A DNA stretch of 6,779 nucleotides from Bryobacterales bacterium (GTDB lineage: Bacteria > Acidobacteriota > Terriglobia > Bryobacterales > Bryobacteraceae): positions 692-7,470 of the forward strand of contig PKYZ01000806.1 of assembly GCA_003132865.1 (NCBI GenBank). The letters run 5' to 3'. The notes under the pieces were generated by a model. The model saw only the letters and a list, made by a program, of their open reading frames with translations. It searched no databases and had not been told where the DNA came from. A program made the translations under genes and the position numbers. Shown piece by piece: positions 1 through 4,616 of the stretch; position 1 is the first letter of the stretch, and each line of letters starts with the position of its first letter.

Positions 1-25
1 CCTGACGGTCGCGGTTCGGTAGGCG
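1..25 (+). repeat. Short interspersed repeat, copy A (possibly truncated by the window edge)
   Basis: This stretch matches the repeat at 1851-1876 at 22 of 26 aligned positions, with three substitutions and one one-base gap. The shared core is ACGGTCGCGG. The terminal arms CCTGAC and GTAGG pair imperfectly around the core, whereas copy B pairs perfectly. Its left end is at the window edge, so its true extent is unknown. From memory, similar CCCT(G/T)ACGGTCGCGG elements are common in Solibacter-like genomes; this was not searched. Confidence 0.5.
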
Positions 26-101
26 GCGGCGCGGTAGACGGCGCTTGCGGGGCCGCGCGCAACAATACTGTACCGATCGTCACCAAGAGGAGAAAACGCA
101 T
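1..101 (-). CDS. N-terminus of a probable exported protein, runs off the left edge
   Basis: Read on the minus strand from an ATG at 101-99, the first 33 codons are open to the window edge. The peptide starts MRFLLLVTIGTVLLRAAPQA and continues into a Pro/Ala/Thr-rich stretch. Arg2, a hydrophobic core at about residues 3-14 and the small residues Arg-Ala-Ala at 15-17 look like a Sec signal peptide, with a Pro-rich linker after it. No family can be named from so little sequence. There is no Shine-Dalgarno motif before the ATG. A TACAAT hexamer 15 bases upstream on this strand could be a -10 box, but I see no matching -35. The repeat copy at 1-25 lies inside the reading frame, which is unusual and lowers confidence. 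The gene would be divergent from rsfS. Confidence 0.4.
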   Translation of the reverse strand, partial: MRFLLLVTIGTVLLRAAPQAPSTAPPPTEPRPS

Positions 102-115
102 GAGCGGGTAACTTA

Positions 116-130
116 TATTGTAGTACGATA
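116..130. promoter_or_regulatory. Operator-like imperfect palindrome in the divergent spacer
   Basis: The sequence TATTGTAGTACGATA is a 15-bp palindrome around position 123, with 6 of 7 pairs symmetric. It lies in the only AT-rich patch (about 107-130) between the leftward exported-protein start (101) and the rightward rsfS frame. On the minus strand it overlaps a TACAAT candidate -10 box. A regulator binding here could act on both genes. No regulator is identifiable, and no convincing -35/-10 pair was found on either strand. Confidence 0.25.
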
Positions 131-141
131 CGGTCAGGGAG
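126..141 (-). repeat. Possible degenerate inverted copy of the ACGGTCGCGG repeat
   Basis: Read on the minus strand, CTCCCTGACCGTATCG resembles the CTCCCTTACGGTCGCG start of the repeat at 1848-1863, with 4 differences over 16 bases (one of them, G for T, is shared with copy A). It faces copy A (1-25) in the opposite orientation. The match is short enough to be chance. Confidence 0.2.
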
Positions 142-228
142 CGGGTTCTGACAAAGGTTGATCTGAAGCACACCGACCGGCAAGAGAGCAATTCATCGGA
201 ATCCCCGACCGAATCCCCAGCGTGGCTG

Positions 229-552
229 GTGGCTGTCCGCGCCGCCGAATCCAAGAAAGCAACCGACATCCGCGTGCTGGATCTGACCGGCATTACCGCT
301 TTTGCGGATTACTTCGTGATCTCGACGGGCGCTAACGCGCGCAATGTGCAGGCCATCGCCGACGAGGTGGGATTGCGGCTGAAACACTCCGGCGAGTTAC
401 CGTTCAGCGTGGAAGGTTACAACCAGGCGGAGTGGATTCTGGCCGACTATGGCAATTTCCTGGTGCACATTTTTTCACCGAAGTCCCGCGCGTATTACGA
501 TCTGGAGCGGCTGTGGCGCAATGCCAAGACCGTCGAGATTCCGCCTGCGTGA
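229..552 (+). CDS. rsfS: Ribosomal silencing factor RsfS (Iojap/DUF143 family)
   Basis: RsfS binds ribosomal protein uL14 on the free 50S subunit and blocks joining with 30S, lowering translation when nutrients are short. The 107-residue product spans the whole Iojap domain: DIRVLDL at 13-19, DYFVISTG at 27-34, the central EGYNQAEWILADYG at 62-75, LVHIF at 78-82 and YYDLERLW at 89-96. GTG 229 is the only ATG/GTG/TTG start in frame after the stop at 121-123, but no ribosome binding site precedes it. The frame stays open back to 124. A CTG at 148 with GGAG at 138-141 (6-base spacing) would add 27 residues, so the start is uncertain. It overlaps rlmH by four bases, the usual rsfS-rlmH pairing; nadD, often upstream, is not in the window. 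Confidence 0.93.
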   Translation: MAVRAAESKKATDIRVLDLTGITAFADYFVISTGANARNVQAIADEVGLRLKHSGELPFSVEGYNQAEWILADYGNFLVHIFSPKSRAYYDLERLWRNAKTVEIPPA

Positions 553-968
553 AGATTTTCCTGTACTACATCGGAAAGCGGCGCGATGCGCACGCCAACG
601 CCATAGCCGCGGATTTCGTGAGCCGCGCCAGCCGTTATGCGGCGTGCGAGATGCGCGAGATCCGTCCGGAGCGCATTGATCCGTGGGCTAAGCACCCCGC
701 CGCGCGGCGCATCCTGCTGGATCCGGCGGGCAAGGCCATGGATACGGCGGCGTTCGTGGCGCTGGTTTCGCAGGCCGAAATGGAGGGCCGCGACGTGGTC
801 TTCGTGGTGGGCGGCGCGGATGGACTGCCCGCGGATTGGCTCGCCCGCGCGGACCTGTTGCTTTCGCTTTCGCGCCTGACCTTTCCGCACGAGCTGGCGC
901 GCGCCATGCTCGCAGAGCAGATCTATCGGGCCTTTGCCACGTTGCGGGGGCATCCTTACCCGCGCTAA
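549..968 (+). CDS. rlmH: 23S rRNA (pseudouridine1915-N3)-methyltransferase RlmH
   Basis: RlmH is a SPOUT-class enzyme that transfers a methyl group from S-adenosylmethionine to N3 of pseudouridine 1915 in helix 69 of 23S rRNA, acting on assembled 70S ribosomes. From GTG 549 the protein is 139 residues, starting MKIFLYYIGKRRDA. The family signature is clear: LDPAGKAMDT at 57-66, the glycine-rich VVGGADGL at 86-93, LSLSRLTFPHELAR at 105-118, AEQIYRAF at 122-129 and the C-terminal HPYPR at 135-139. E. coli ends its equivalent segment HPYHR, so one His is Pro here. It is somewhat shorter than the usual 155-160 residues, the loss lying between the N-terminal helix and LDPAGK. The GTGA overlap with the rsfS stop (549-552) implies translational coupling. 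Longer in-frame starts such as 432 lie inside rsfS and are unlikely. Confidence 0.93.
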   Translation: MKIFLYYIGKRRDAHANAIAADFVSRASRYAACEMREIRPERIDPWAKHPAARRILLDPAGKAMDTAAFVALVSQAEMEGRDVVFVVGGADGLPADWLARADLLLSLSRLTFPHELARAMLAEQIYRAFATLRGHPYPR

Positions 969-983
969 GGTAGTCGCATCGAC

Positions 984-1838
984 ATGTCCTGGTTCAAGAA
1001 GGAAAACGCGCCGCCGGCGAAGGTGGCGCAGATCAACGACCCCTCGCGCAAACTGCGCACGGAGGGTCTGTGGCTGAAGTGCGAAGGCTGCCGGCAAATC
1101 ATCTGGAAGAAGGACCTGGAGTCCAACTGGAACGTGTGCCCCAAGTGCGGCGCGCACATGCGGATGGACGCGGCCGCGCGGCTCAAGCTGCTGTTCGACG
1201 GCGATTACGAGAGGTTCGATACGGACCTGCGCTCGTCGGATCCTCTGGATTTCTTCGACTCGAAGTCCTACCGCGAGCGCCTGGACGGGATGCGGCTGGC
1301 CACCTCGCTCTCCGACGCGCTGATCTCGGCGGCCGGGGCCGTGGCCGGGCGGCCGGTGAATATTTGCTCGATGGAGGCGCGCTTCATCGGCGGCAGCATG
1401 GGCTGCGTGGTGGGGGAGATGATCACGCGGGCGATCGAGCGCTCCATCGCGAAGCGGATGCCGCTGGTGATTGTGTCGGCGTCGGGCGGCGCGCGCATGC
1501 AGGAGGGCGCGGTGAGCCTGATGCAGATGGCCAAGATCTCGGCCGCGCTGATGCGTCTGGACGAATCCGGCGTGCCTTACATCAGCTTGCTGACGGACCC
1601 CACCACCGGCGGTGTGACGGCGAGTTTCGCGATGCTGGGCGATTTGAACATCGCCGAACCGGGCGCGCTGATCGGATTCGCCGGGCCGCGCGTGATCGAG
1701 CAGACCATCCGGCAGAAGCTGCCGGAAGGATTTCAGCGGTCGGAATTCCTGTTGAAGCATGGGATGCTGGACGCGGTGGTGCCGCGGCTGGAGTTGAAGA
1801 GCTACATCGCCACGGCGCTGCGATTCTTCGTGGATTAG
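984..1838 (+). CDS. accD: Acetyl-CoA carboxylase carboxyltransferase subunit beta (AccD)
   Basis: AccD pairs with AccA to move the carboxyl group from carboxybiotin on AccB to acetyl-CoA, giving malonyl-CoA, the committed step of fatty acid synthesis in the cytoplasm. The 284-residue product is full length. An N-terminal four-cysteine zinc ribbon is visible (C33, C36, C52, C55). The crotonase-fold carboxyltransferase core follows, with FIGGSMG at 134-140, SASGGARMQEG at 165-175, DPTTGGVTASFAMLGD at 205-220 and GFAGPRVIEQT from 231. The ATG at 984 starts 15 bases after rlmH. The best ribosome-binding match is AAGG at 967-970, overlapping the rlmH stop and 13 bases from the ATG, so initiation may be weak or coupled. 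It is likely in one transcript with rsfS and rlmH. accA is not in the window. Confidence 0.97.
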   Translation: MSWFKKENAPPAKVAQINDPSRKLRTEGLWLKCEGCRQIIWKKDLESNWNVCPKCGAHMRMDAAARLKLLFDGDYERFDTDLRSSDPLDFFDSKSYRERLDGMRLATSLSDALISAAGAVAGRPVNICSMEARFIGGSMGCVVGEMITRAIERSIAKRMPLVIVSASGGARMQEGAVSLMQMAKISAALMRLDESGVPYISLLTDPTTGGVTASFAMLGDLNIAEPGALIGFAGPRVIEQTIRQKLPEGFQRSEFLLKHGMLDAVVPRLELKSYIATALRFFVD

Positions 1839-1850
1839 GGGGCACCGCTC

Positions 1851-1876
1851 CCTTACGGTCGCGGCTCAGTAAGGCG
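1851..1876 (+). repeat. Short interspersed repeat, copy B, with a 6-bp hairpin
   Basis: This lies in the 46-base gap between accD and folC. CCTTAC (1851-1856) pairs perfectly with GTAAGG (1869-1874) across a 12-base loop containing ACGGTCGCGG. Copy A is at 1-25. No T tract follows, so it is not a typical Rho-independent terminator. The 3' arm contains AAGG (1871-1874), the only purine-rich ribosome-binding-site-like motif before the folC ATG at 1885, so the RNA hairpin could partly hide it. It resembles a REP-type element, but no associated transposase is visible. Confidence 0.6.
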
Positions 1877-1884
1877 CCGACCTG

Positions 1885-3147
1885 ATGAATTATCCCGATT
1901 CCGTCCGGTTCTTGTACGCGCTGGGCAACGAGGTCAAGACCGCCAAGTTGGGGCTGGAGCGGATTGGCATTTTGCTGGAAGAGCTTGGCAATCCGCAGCA
2001 AGACTGCCGCATCGTGCACGTGGCTGGTACGAACGGCAAAGGCTCCACCTGCGCGATGATCGAATCCGGGCTGCGCGCTGCGGGATATCGCACGGGACTG
2101 TTCACGTCGCCGCACCTGGTGGAGCCCACGGAGCGCATCCAGGTCGCGGGACGCCCGGTCGGCGCCGACCGGTTCGCCGCGGCGTTCGACCAGGTGCACG
2201 CGTGCGCGGAGAAGCTGCTGCGGCAGGAACGCATCGATCTGCATCCCACCTATTTCGAAAGCGTGACCGCCATGGCGATGGTGGTGTTTCGCGAGTGCGG
2301 CGTGGAGTTCGCGGTGCTCGAAGTGGGACTGGGAGGGCGCCTGGATGCGACCAACGTGGTCACACCGGAGTTGTGCGTGGTGACGCCGGTGGACTTCGAT
2401 CACGAAGCGTATCTCGGCAAGAGCCTGGAATCGATTGCCGGGGAAAAGGCGGGGATTCTGAAGGCGGGCGTGAAGGCGGTTTTCGCGCGGCAGCGCGCGG
2501 AGGCCGAGGGCGTGCTGGAGGCGCGCGCCGCGGCTTTGGGCGTAGCGGTCACGCACAACTCCGAGGTGGCGATGTCCGGCGTCACACTACATGTGCGGGG
2601 CAGCGATTTCATGTGGGGCGAGTTACCCGTGAGTTGTCCGCTGGCGGGCGGGCATCAGGTGGAGAACGCCTGCACGGCCATCGCGGCGTTGCAGCAGCTT
2701 GGCATTGCGCCCGCGGCCATCCGGCAAGGCATCGCGCAAACCACGTGGCCGGGCCGTTTGGAGCGCGTCGCCGTGAATCCGGAAATCATTCTGGACGGCG
2801 CGCACAATCCGGCGAGCGCGCGGGCGCTGGCCGCCTATCTGGACCGCTTCTACGAATCGCGCCGCGTCTGGCTGATCTACGGCGCGATGCGCGACAAAGC
2901 GGTCGAAGAAATGGCTGCGATCCTGTTTCCGCGGGCGGGGCATGTGATCGTGACGGCGCCGGCGCAGGCGCGCGCGTTGCGGCCGGAATCGATCCGGGGG
3001 CTGGCCGATCACAGTGACATCCAGGTGGCCGCGAACATTCGGGAGGCGCTGGCGTTGGCCGCGGGTGCGGCGCGCGAGGACGCCGTCTTCGTGACGGGCT
3101 CGCTGTTCCTGGTGGGGGAGGCGCGCGCGCTGCTTACCAGCCCTTGA
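1885..3147 (+). CDS. folC: Folylpolyglutamate synthase / dihydrofolate synthase
   Basis: This Mur-ligase-type ATP-dependent enzyme adds glutamate to dihydropteroate (in bifunctional members) and then to folates, keeping them in the cell. The 420-residue length is typical. Visible motifs are the P-loop GTNGKGS at 48-54, TSPHL at 74-78, TYFESVTAMA at 122-131, EVGLGGRLDATN at 146-157 and DFDHEAYLG at 170-178. GEKAGI follows with Lys188, the position of the carbamylated lysine in the family. WPGRLE lies at 288-293 and DGAHNP at 304-309, opening the C-terminal domain. The ATG at 1885 follows the repeat hairpin; AAGG at 1871-1874 is the best ribosome binding site. It is fourth in the rsfS-rlmH-accD-folC series. 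Whether it makes dihydrofolate as well as polyglutamates cannot be told by eye. Its stop codon overlaps the hicAB -35 box. Confidence 0.96.
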   Translation: MNYPDSVRFLYALGNEVKTAKLGLERIGILLEELGNPQQDCRIVHVAGTNGKGSTCAMIESGLRAAGYRTGLFTSPHLVEPTERIQVAGRPVGADRFAAAFDQVHACAEKLLRQERIDLHPTYFESVTAMAMVVFRECGVEFAVLEVGLGGRLDATNVVTPELCVVTPVDFDHEAYLGKSLESIAGEKAGILKAGVKAVFARQRAEAEGVLEARAAALGVAVTHNSEVAMSGVTLHVRGSDFMWGELPVSCPLAGGHQVENACTAIAALQQLGIAPAAIRQGIAQTTWPGRLERVAVNPEIILDGAHNPASARALAAYLDRFYESRRVWLIYGAMRDKAVEEMAAILFPRAGHVIVTAPAQARALRPESIRGLADHSDIQVAANIREALALAAGAAREDAVFVTGSLFLVGEARALLTSP

Positions 3148-3171
3148 CGAGCGTATACATATCTGTATACT
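3144..3171 (+). promoter_or_regulatory. Predicted sigma70-type promoter for hicAB
   Basis: TTGACG (3144-3149, 5 of 6 to TTGACA) and TATACT (3166-3171, 5 of 6 to TATAAT) are separated by 16 bases. The -35 box overlaps the folC stop codon (3145-3147). The predicted transcription start is about 3177-3178, only 2-3 bases before the hicA GTG at 3180. It is the best promoter match seen in the window. The operator-like palindrome fills the spacer. Confidence 0.7.
3153..3170. promoter_or_regulatory. Likely HicB operator: palindrome with GTATAC arms
   Basis: GTATACATATCTGTATAC has two identical GTATAC arms, each itself palindromic, around a 6-base centre. Of the 18 positions only one inner pair breaks the symmetry. 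It lies between the -35 and -10 boxes and overlaps the -10, so a bound protein would exclude RNA polymerase. HicB antitoxins with a C-terminal DNA-binding domain repress their own operons, so HicB alone or with HicA is the natural ligand. Binding is inferred. Confidence 0.65.
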
Positions 3172-3179
3172 ATGGGAGC

Positions 3180-3356
3180 GTGACCGGCAACGAGTTTAAG
3201 CGCTGGCTGGCGTCTCGCGGTTGCACCTTCGAGGAAGGAACCAAGCACACCAAGGTGTTTTACAGGGGTCAGTGGACGATGCTGCCGCGCCATGGCGCCA
3301 AAGAGATGAAGACCGGCACGGCTGAAGGCATCAAGAAGAAGCTGGGGCTGAAGTGA
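3180..3356 (+). CDS. hicA: HicA toxin, mRNA interferase
   Basis: HicA is a small dsRBD-like ribonuclease that cuts mRNA and stops growth unless HicB binds it. From GTG 3180 the protein is 58 residues, the same length as E. coli HicA, and aligns with it end to end: NEFKRWLASRG at 4-14, GTKH with catalytic His23 at 20-23, LPRH at 35-38 and KKKLGLK at the end. An in-frame TTG at 3144 would add 12 unconserved residues and begin inside the promoter, so I reject it. Translation signals are poor: a GTG start, GGGAG only one base upstream (3174-3178), and a predicted mRNA beginning 2-3 bases before the start. hicB follows after 11 bases. The toxin looks intact. Confidence 0.92.
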   Translation: MTGNEFKRWLASRGCTFEEGTKHTKVFYRGQWTMLPRHGAKEMKTGTAEGIKKKLGLK

Positions 3357-3362
3357 AGGAGG
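3356..3362 (+). promoter_or_regulatory. Perfect Shine-Dalgarno AAGGAGG for hicB
   Basis: AAGGAGG at 3356-3362 overlaps the last base of the hicA stop codon and ends 5 bases before ATG 3368. It fixes the hicB start at 3368 rather than at the GTG at 3353, which overlaps the hicA stop. It is the strongest ribosome binding site in the window, in sharp contrast with the weak start region of hicA. Confidence 0.85.
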
Positions 3363-3367
3363 TTTCG

Positions 3368-3808
3368 ATGTTGAGCTATCCTGCGAAGTTTACTCCAGAG
3401 GGCCGGGGGTACGTGGTGACTTTTCCGGACATCCCGGAAGCCATTACGGACGGGGACTCTGAACGGGAGACAATGGAATACGCGGTGGACGCGATCATAA
3501 CGGCTTTCTCGGAGTATATCAAGCGCCGGCTCTCCATTCCGCGGGCCAGTAAGGCGCGCGGCAAGGACGTGCGGATGGTGTTTCTTCCCGCGCTGACAGA
3601 GGCCAAGATCCGGCTATACGAGGCAATGTCCGAGGCTGGCGTACGTAAGGCCGACCTGGCCCGGCGCATGGGATGGCAAAAGAGCCAGGTCGATCGCCTG
3701 CTCGATCTGCGCCACCGCTCGCGCCTCGACCAGATCGAGGCAGCCCTGGCCAAGCTGCACAAGCGGCTCGCCATGCACGTCGAGGACGTACCGCGCGCGG
3801 CAGCCTAG
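3368..3808 (+). CDS. hicB: HicB antitoxin and likely autorepressor
   Basis: HicB neutralises HicA by direct binding and represses the operon. The 146-residue product has the two-part layout of E. coli HicB. The N-terminal partial RNase H-like fold carries YPAKFTPEGRGYVVTFPDIP at 4-23, EAITDGDS at 24-31 and the DAIITAF helix at 41-47. The C-terminal DNA-binding domain includes LYEAMSEAGVRKADLARRMG (83-102) and QKSQVDRLLDLRHRSRLDQI (104-123), a helix-turn-helix of the XRE/Cro type. This differs from HicB proteins with a ribbon-helix-helix domain. A start at ATG 3368 is set by the AAGGAGG site. The palindrome at 3153-3170 is the likely binding site. No frameshift or lost motif is seen, so the module looks functional. 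Confidence 0.93.
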   Translation: MLSYPAKFTPEGRGYVVTFPDIPEAITDGDSERETMEYAVDAIITAFSEYIKRRLSIPRASKARGKDVRMVFLPALTEAKIRLYEAMSEAGVRKADLARRMGWQKSQVDRLLDLRHRSRLDQIEAALAKLHKRLAMHVEDVPRAAA

Positions 3809-3815
3809 GCATACT

Positions 3816-3828
3816 GGGCCAAAGGCCC
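3816..3828 (+). other. Small GC hairpin before plsC
   Basis: GGGCC (3816-3820) and GGCCC (3824-3828) form a perfect 5-bp stem with an AAA loop in the 24-base hicB-plsC gap. There is no T tract, so it is a poor terminator. The AAAGG (3821-3825) that would serve as the plsC ribosome binding site sits in the loop and 3' arm, so the hairpin could damp plsC translation. It is short and may be chance. Confidence 0.3.
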
Positions 3829-3832
3829 CCAA

Positions 3833-4552
3833 ATGTTCCGTAGCCGTCTGCGCGCCTATCTGCTCATCGACCCCCTGATTGTCGTGACGACGCTGGCCTT
3901 CGGCGTGGCATCGATGCTGGCCTCCACATTCGATAAAAGGGGCCGCACGCAACATGCAATCGCGCGTCTGTGGGCACGAATCCTGCTCGCGGTCAGCGGG
4001 GCGCGCATCCGCGTAGAGGGATTGGAGAAGCTCGAAAAGGACGCAGCTTACGTGCTGGTGGCCAATCATTCCAGCTACATGGACACGCCCGTGGTGTTGC
4101 TGATCCCACTGCAAATCCGGTTCTTCGCCAAGCGGGGGCTATTCCGGATTCCGCTCCTGGGGGGACATCTGCGGCGCGCGGGACATCTGCCGGTGGTGCG
4201 CGAGAATCCGCGCGCGTCGCTCAAGAGCTTGACCGAGGGCGCGCGGCTGGTGCGCGAGCGCGGTGTGTCGGTGGTACTATTCCCGGAAGGCGGCCGGTCG
4301 CCCGATGGGTTGCGCGAGTTCAAGGAGGGCGCGGCGTATCTGGCGATCAAGGCGGGCGTGCCAGCGGTGCCGATCGGAATCATCGGCACGCGGCAGGTGC
4401 TGCCGATGGGGTCGTTCCACGTGCGGCCGCATGCGGTGACGGTGCGGATCGGCGATCCGATTTCGACTGAGGGCATGAAGCTGGATGCGCGCGGCGCGTT
4501 GAGCCGGACACTGCGGCGCAAGGTTGCGGAGTTGATCGGGGAGCCGCAGTAG
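3833..4552 (+). CDS. plsC: 1-acyl-sn-glycerol-3-phosphate acyltransferase (PlsC family)
   Basis: The enzyme acylates the sn-2 position of lysophosphatidic acid to give phosphatidic acid at the inner membrane face. The 239-residue product has the four family motifs in order: NHSSYMD with the catalytic HX4D pair His79/Asp84; FFAKRGLFRIPLLG at 97-110; FPEGGRS at 150-156 (usually FPEGTRS, Thr to Gly here); and VPAVPIG at 176-182. A hydrophobic N-terminal segment at about 10-30 probably anchors it. ATG 3833 has AAAGG 7 bases upstream. No promoter is evident in the 24 bases after hicB, so it is probably read from the hicAB promoter or through from folC. Other lyso-lipid substrates remain possible, as the family is broad. 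Confidence 0.9.
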   Translation: MFRSRLRAYLLIDPLIVVTTLAFGVASMLASTFDKRGRTQHAIARLWARILLAVSGARIRVEGLEKLEKDAAYVLVANHSSYMDTPVVLLIPLQIRFFAKRGLFRIPLLGGHLRRAGHLPVVRENPRASLKSLTEGARLVRERGVSVVLFPEGGRSPDGLREFKEGAAYLAIKAGVPAVPIGIIGTRQVLPMGSFHVRPHAVTVRIGDPISTEGMKLDARGALSRTLRRKVAELIGEPQ

Positions 4553-4569
4553 CGATTGGCAGTTGGGTG

Positions 4570-4575
4570 TATACT
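4570..4575 (+). promoter_or_regulatory. Candidate -10 box for the secreted serine hydrolase gene
   Basis: TATACT matches TATAAT at 5 of 6 positions and sits in the 64-base gap after plsC. No good -35 hexamer lies 16-18 bases upstream; TTGGCA at 4556-4561 is only 8 bases away, too close. The predicted start near 4582 would give a leader of about 35 bases. Confidence 0.35.
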
Positions 4576-4601
4576 TTTGCGTAGGTCTACTGTCCCCATT
4601 T

Positions 4602-4607
4602 GAGAGG
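4602..4607 (+). promoter_or_regulatory. Ribosome binding site deciding the 4617 start
   Basis: GAGAGG ends 9 bases before ATG 4617. It supports this ATG over the in-frame TTG at 4563, which lies upstream of the candidate -10 box and would put 18 extra residues before an evident signal peptide. Confidence 0.6.
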
Positions 4608-4616
4608 GTCTCCGCG

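Noticed and set aside
495..1760. A 421-codon open frame on the minus strand across rsfS, rlmH and accD
   Set aside because: It is a GC-rich shadow of three well-recognised plus-strand genes. Its product is Arg/His/Gln-rich with no motif. The 324-codon minus-strand frame at 1582-2556 is rejected for the same reason.
3144..3179. TTG 3144 as a longer start for hicA
   Set aside because: The extra 12 residues overlap the folC stop and the promoter/operator, and E. coli HicA aligns in full from GTG 3180.
3353..3367. GTG 3353 as the hicB start, overlapping the hicA stop
   Set aside because: The perfect AAGGAGG at 3356-3362 lies after this GTG and points to ATG 3368, and homologues begin at the M-x-YP segment.
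4569..4574. GTATAC, the same hexamer as the hicAB operator arms, before the secreted hydrolase gene
   Set aside because: Only one arm is present. GTATAC arises easily from a TATACT -10 box preceded by G, so a second HicB site is not supported.
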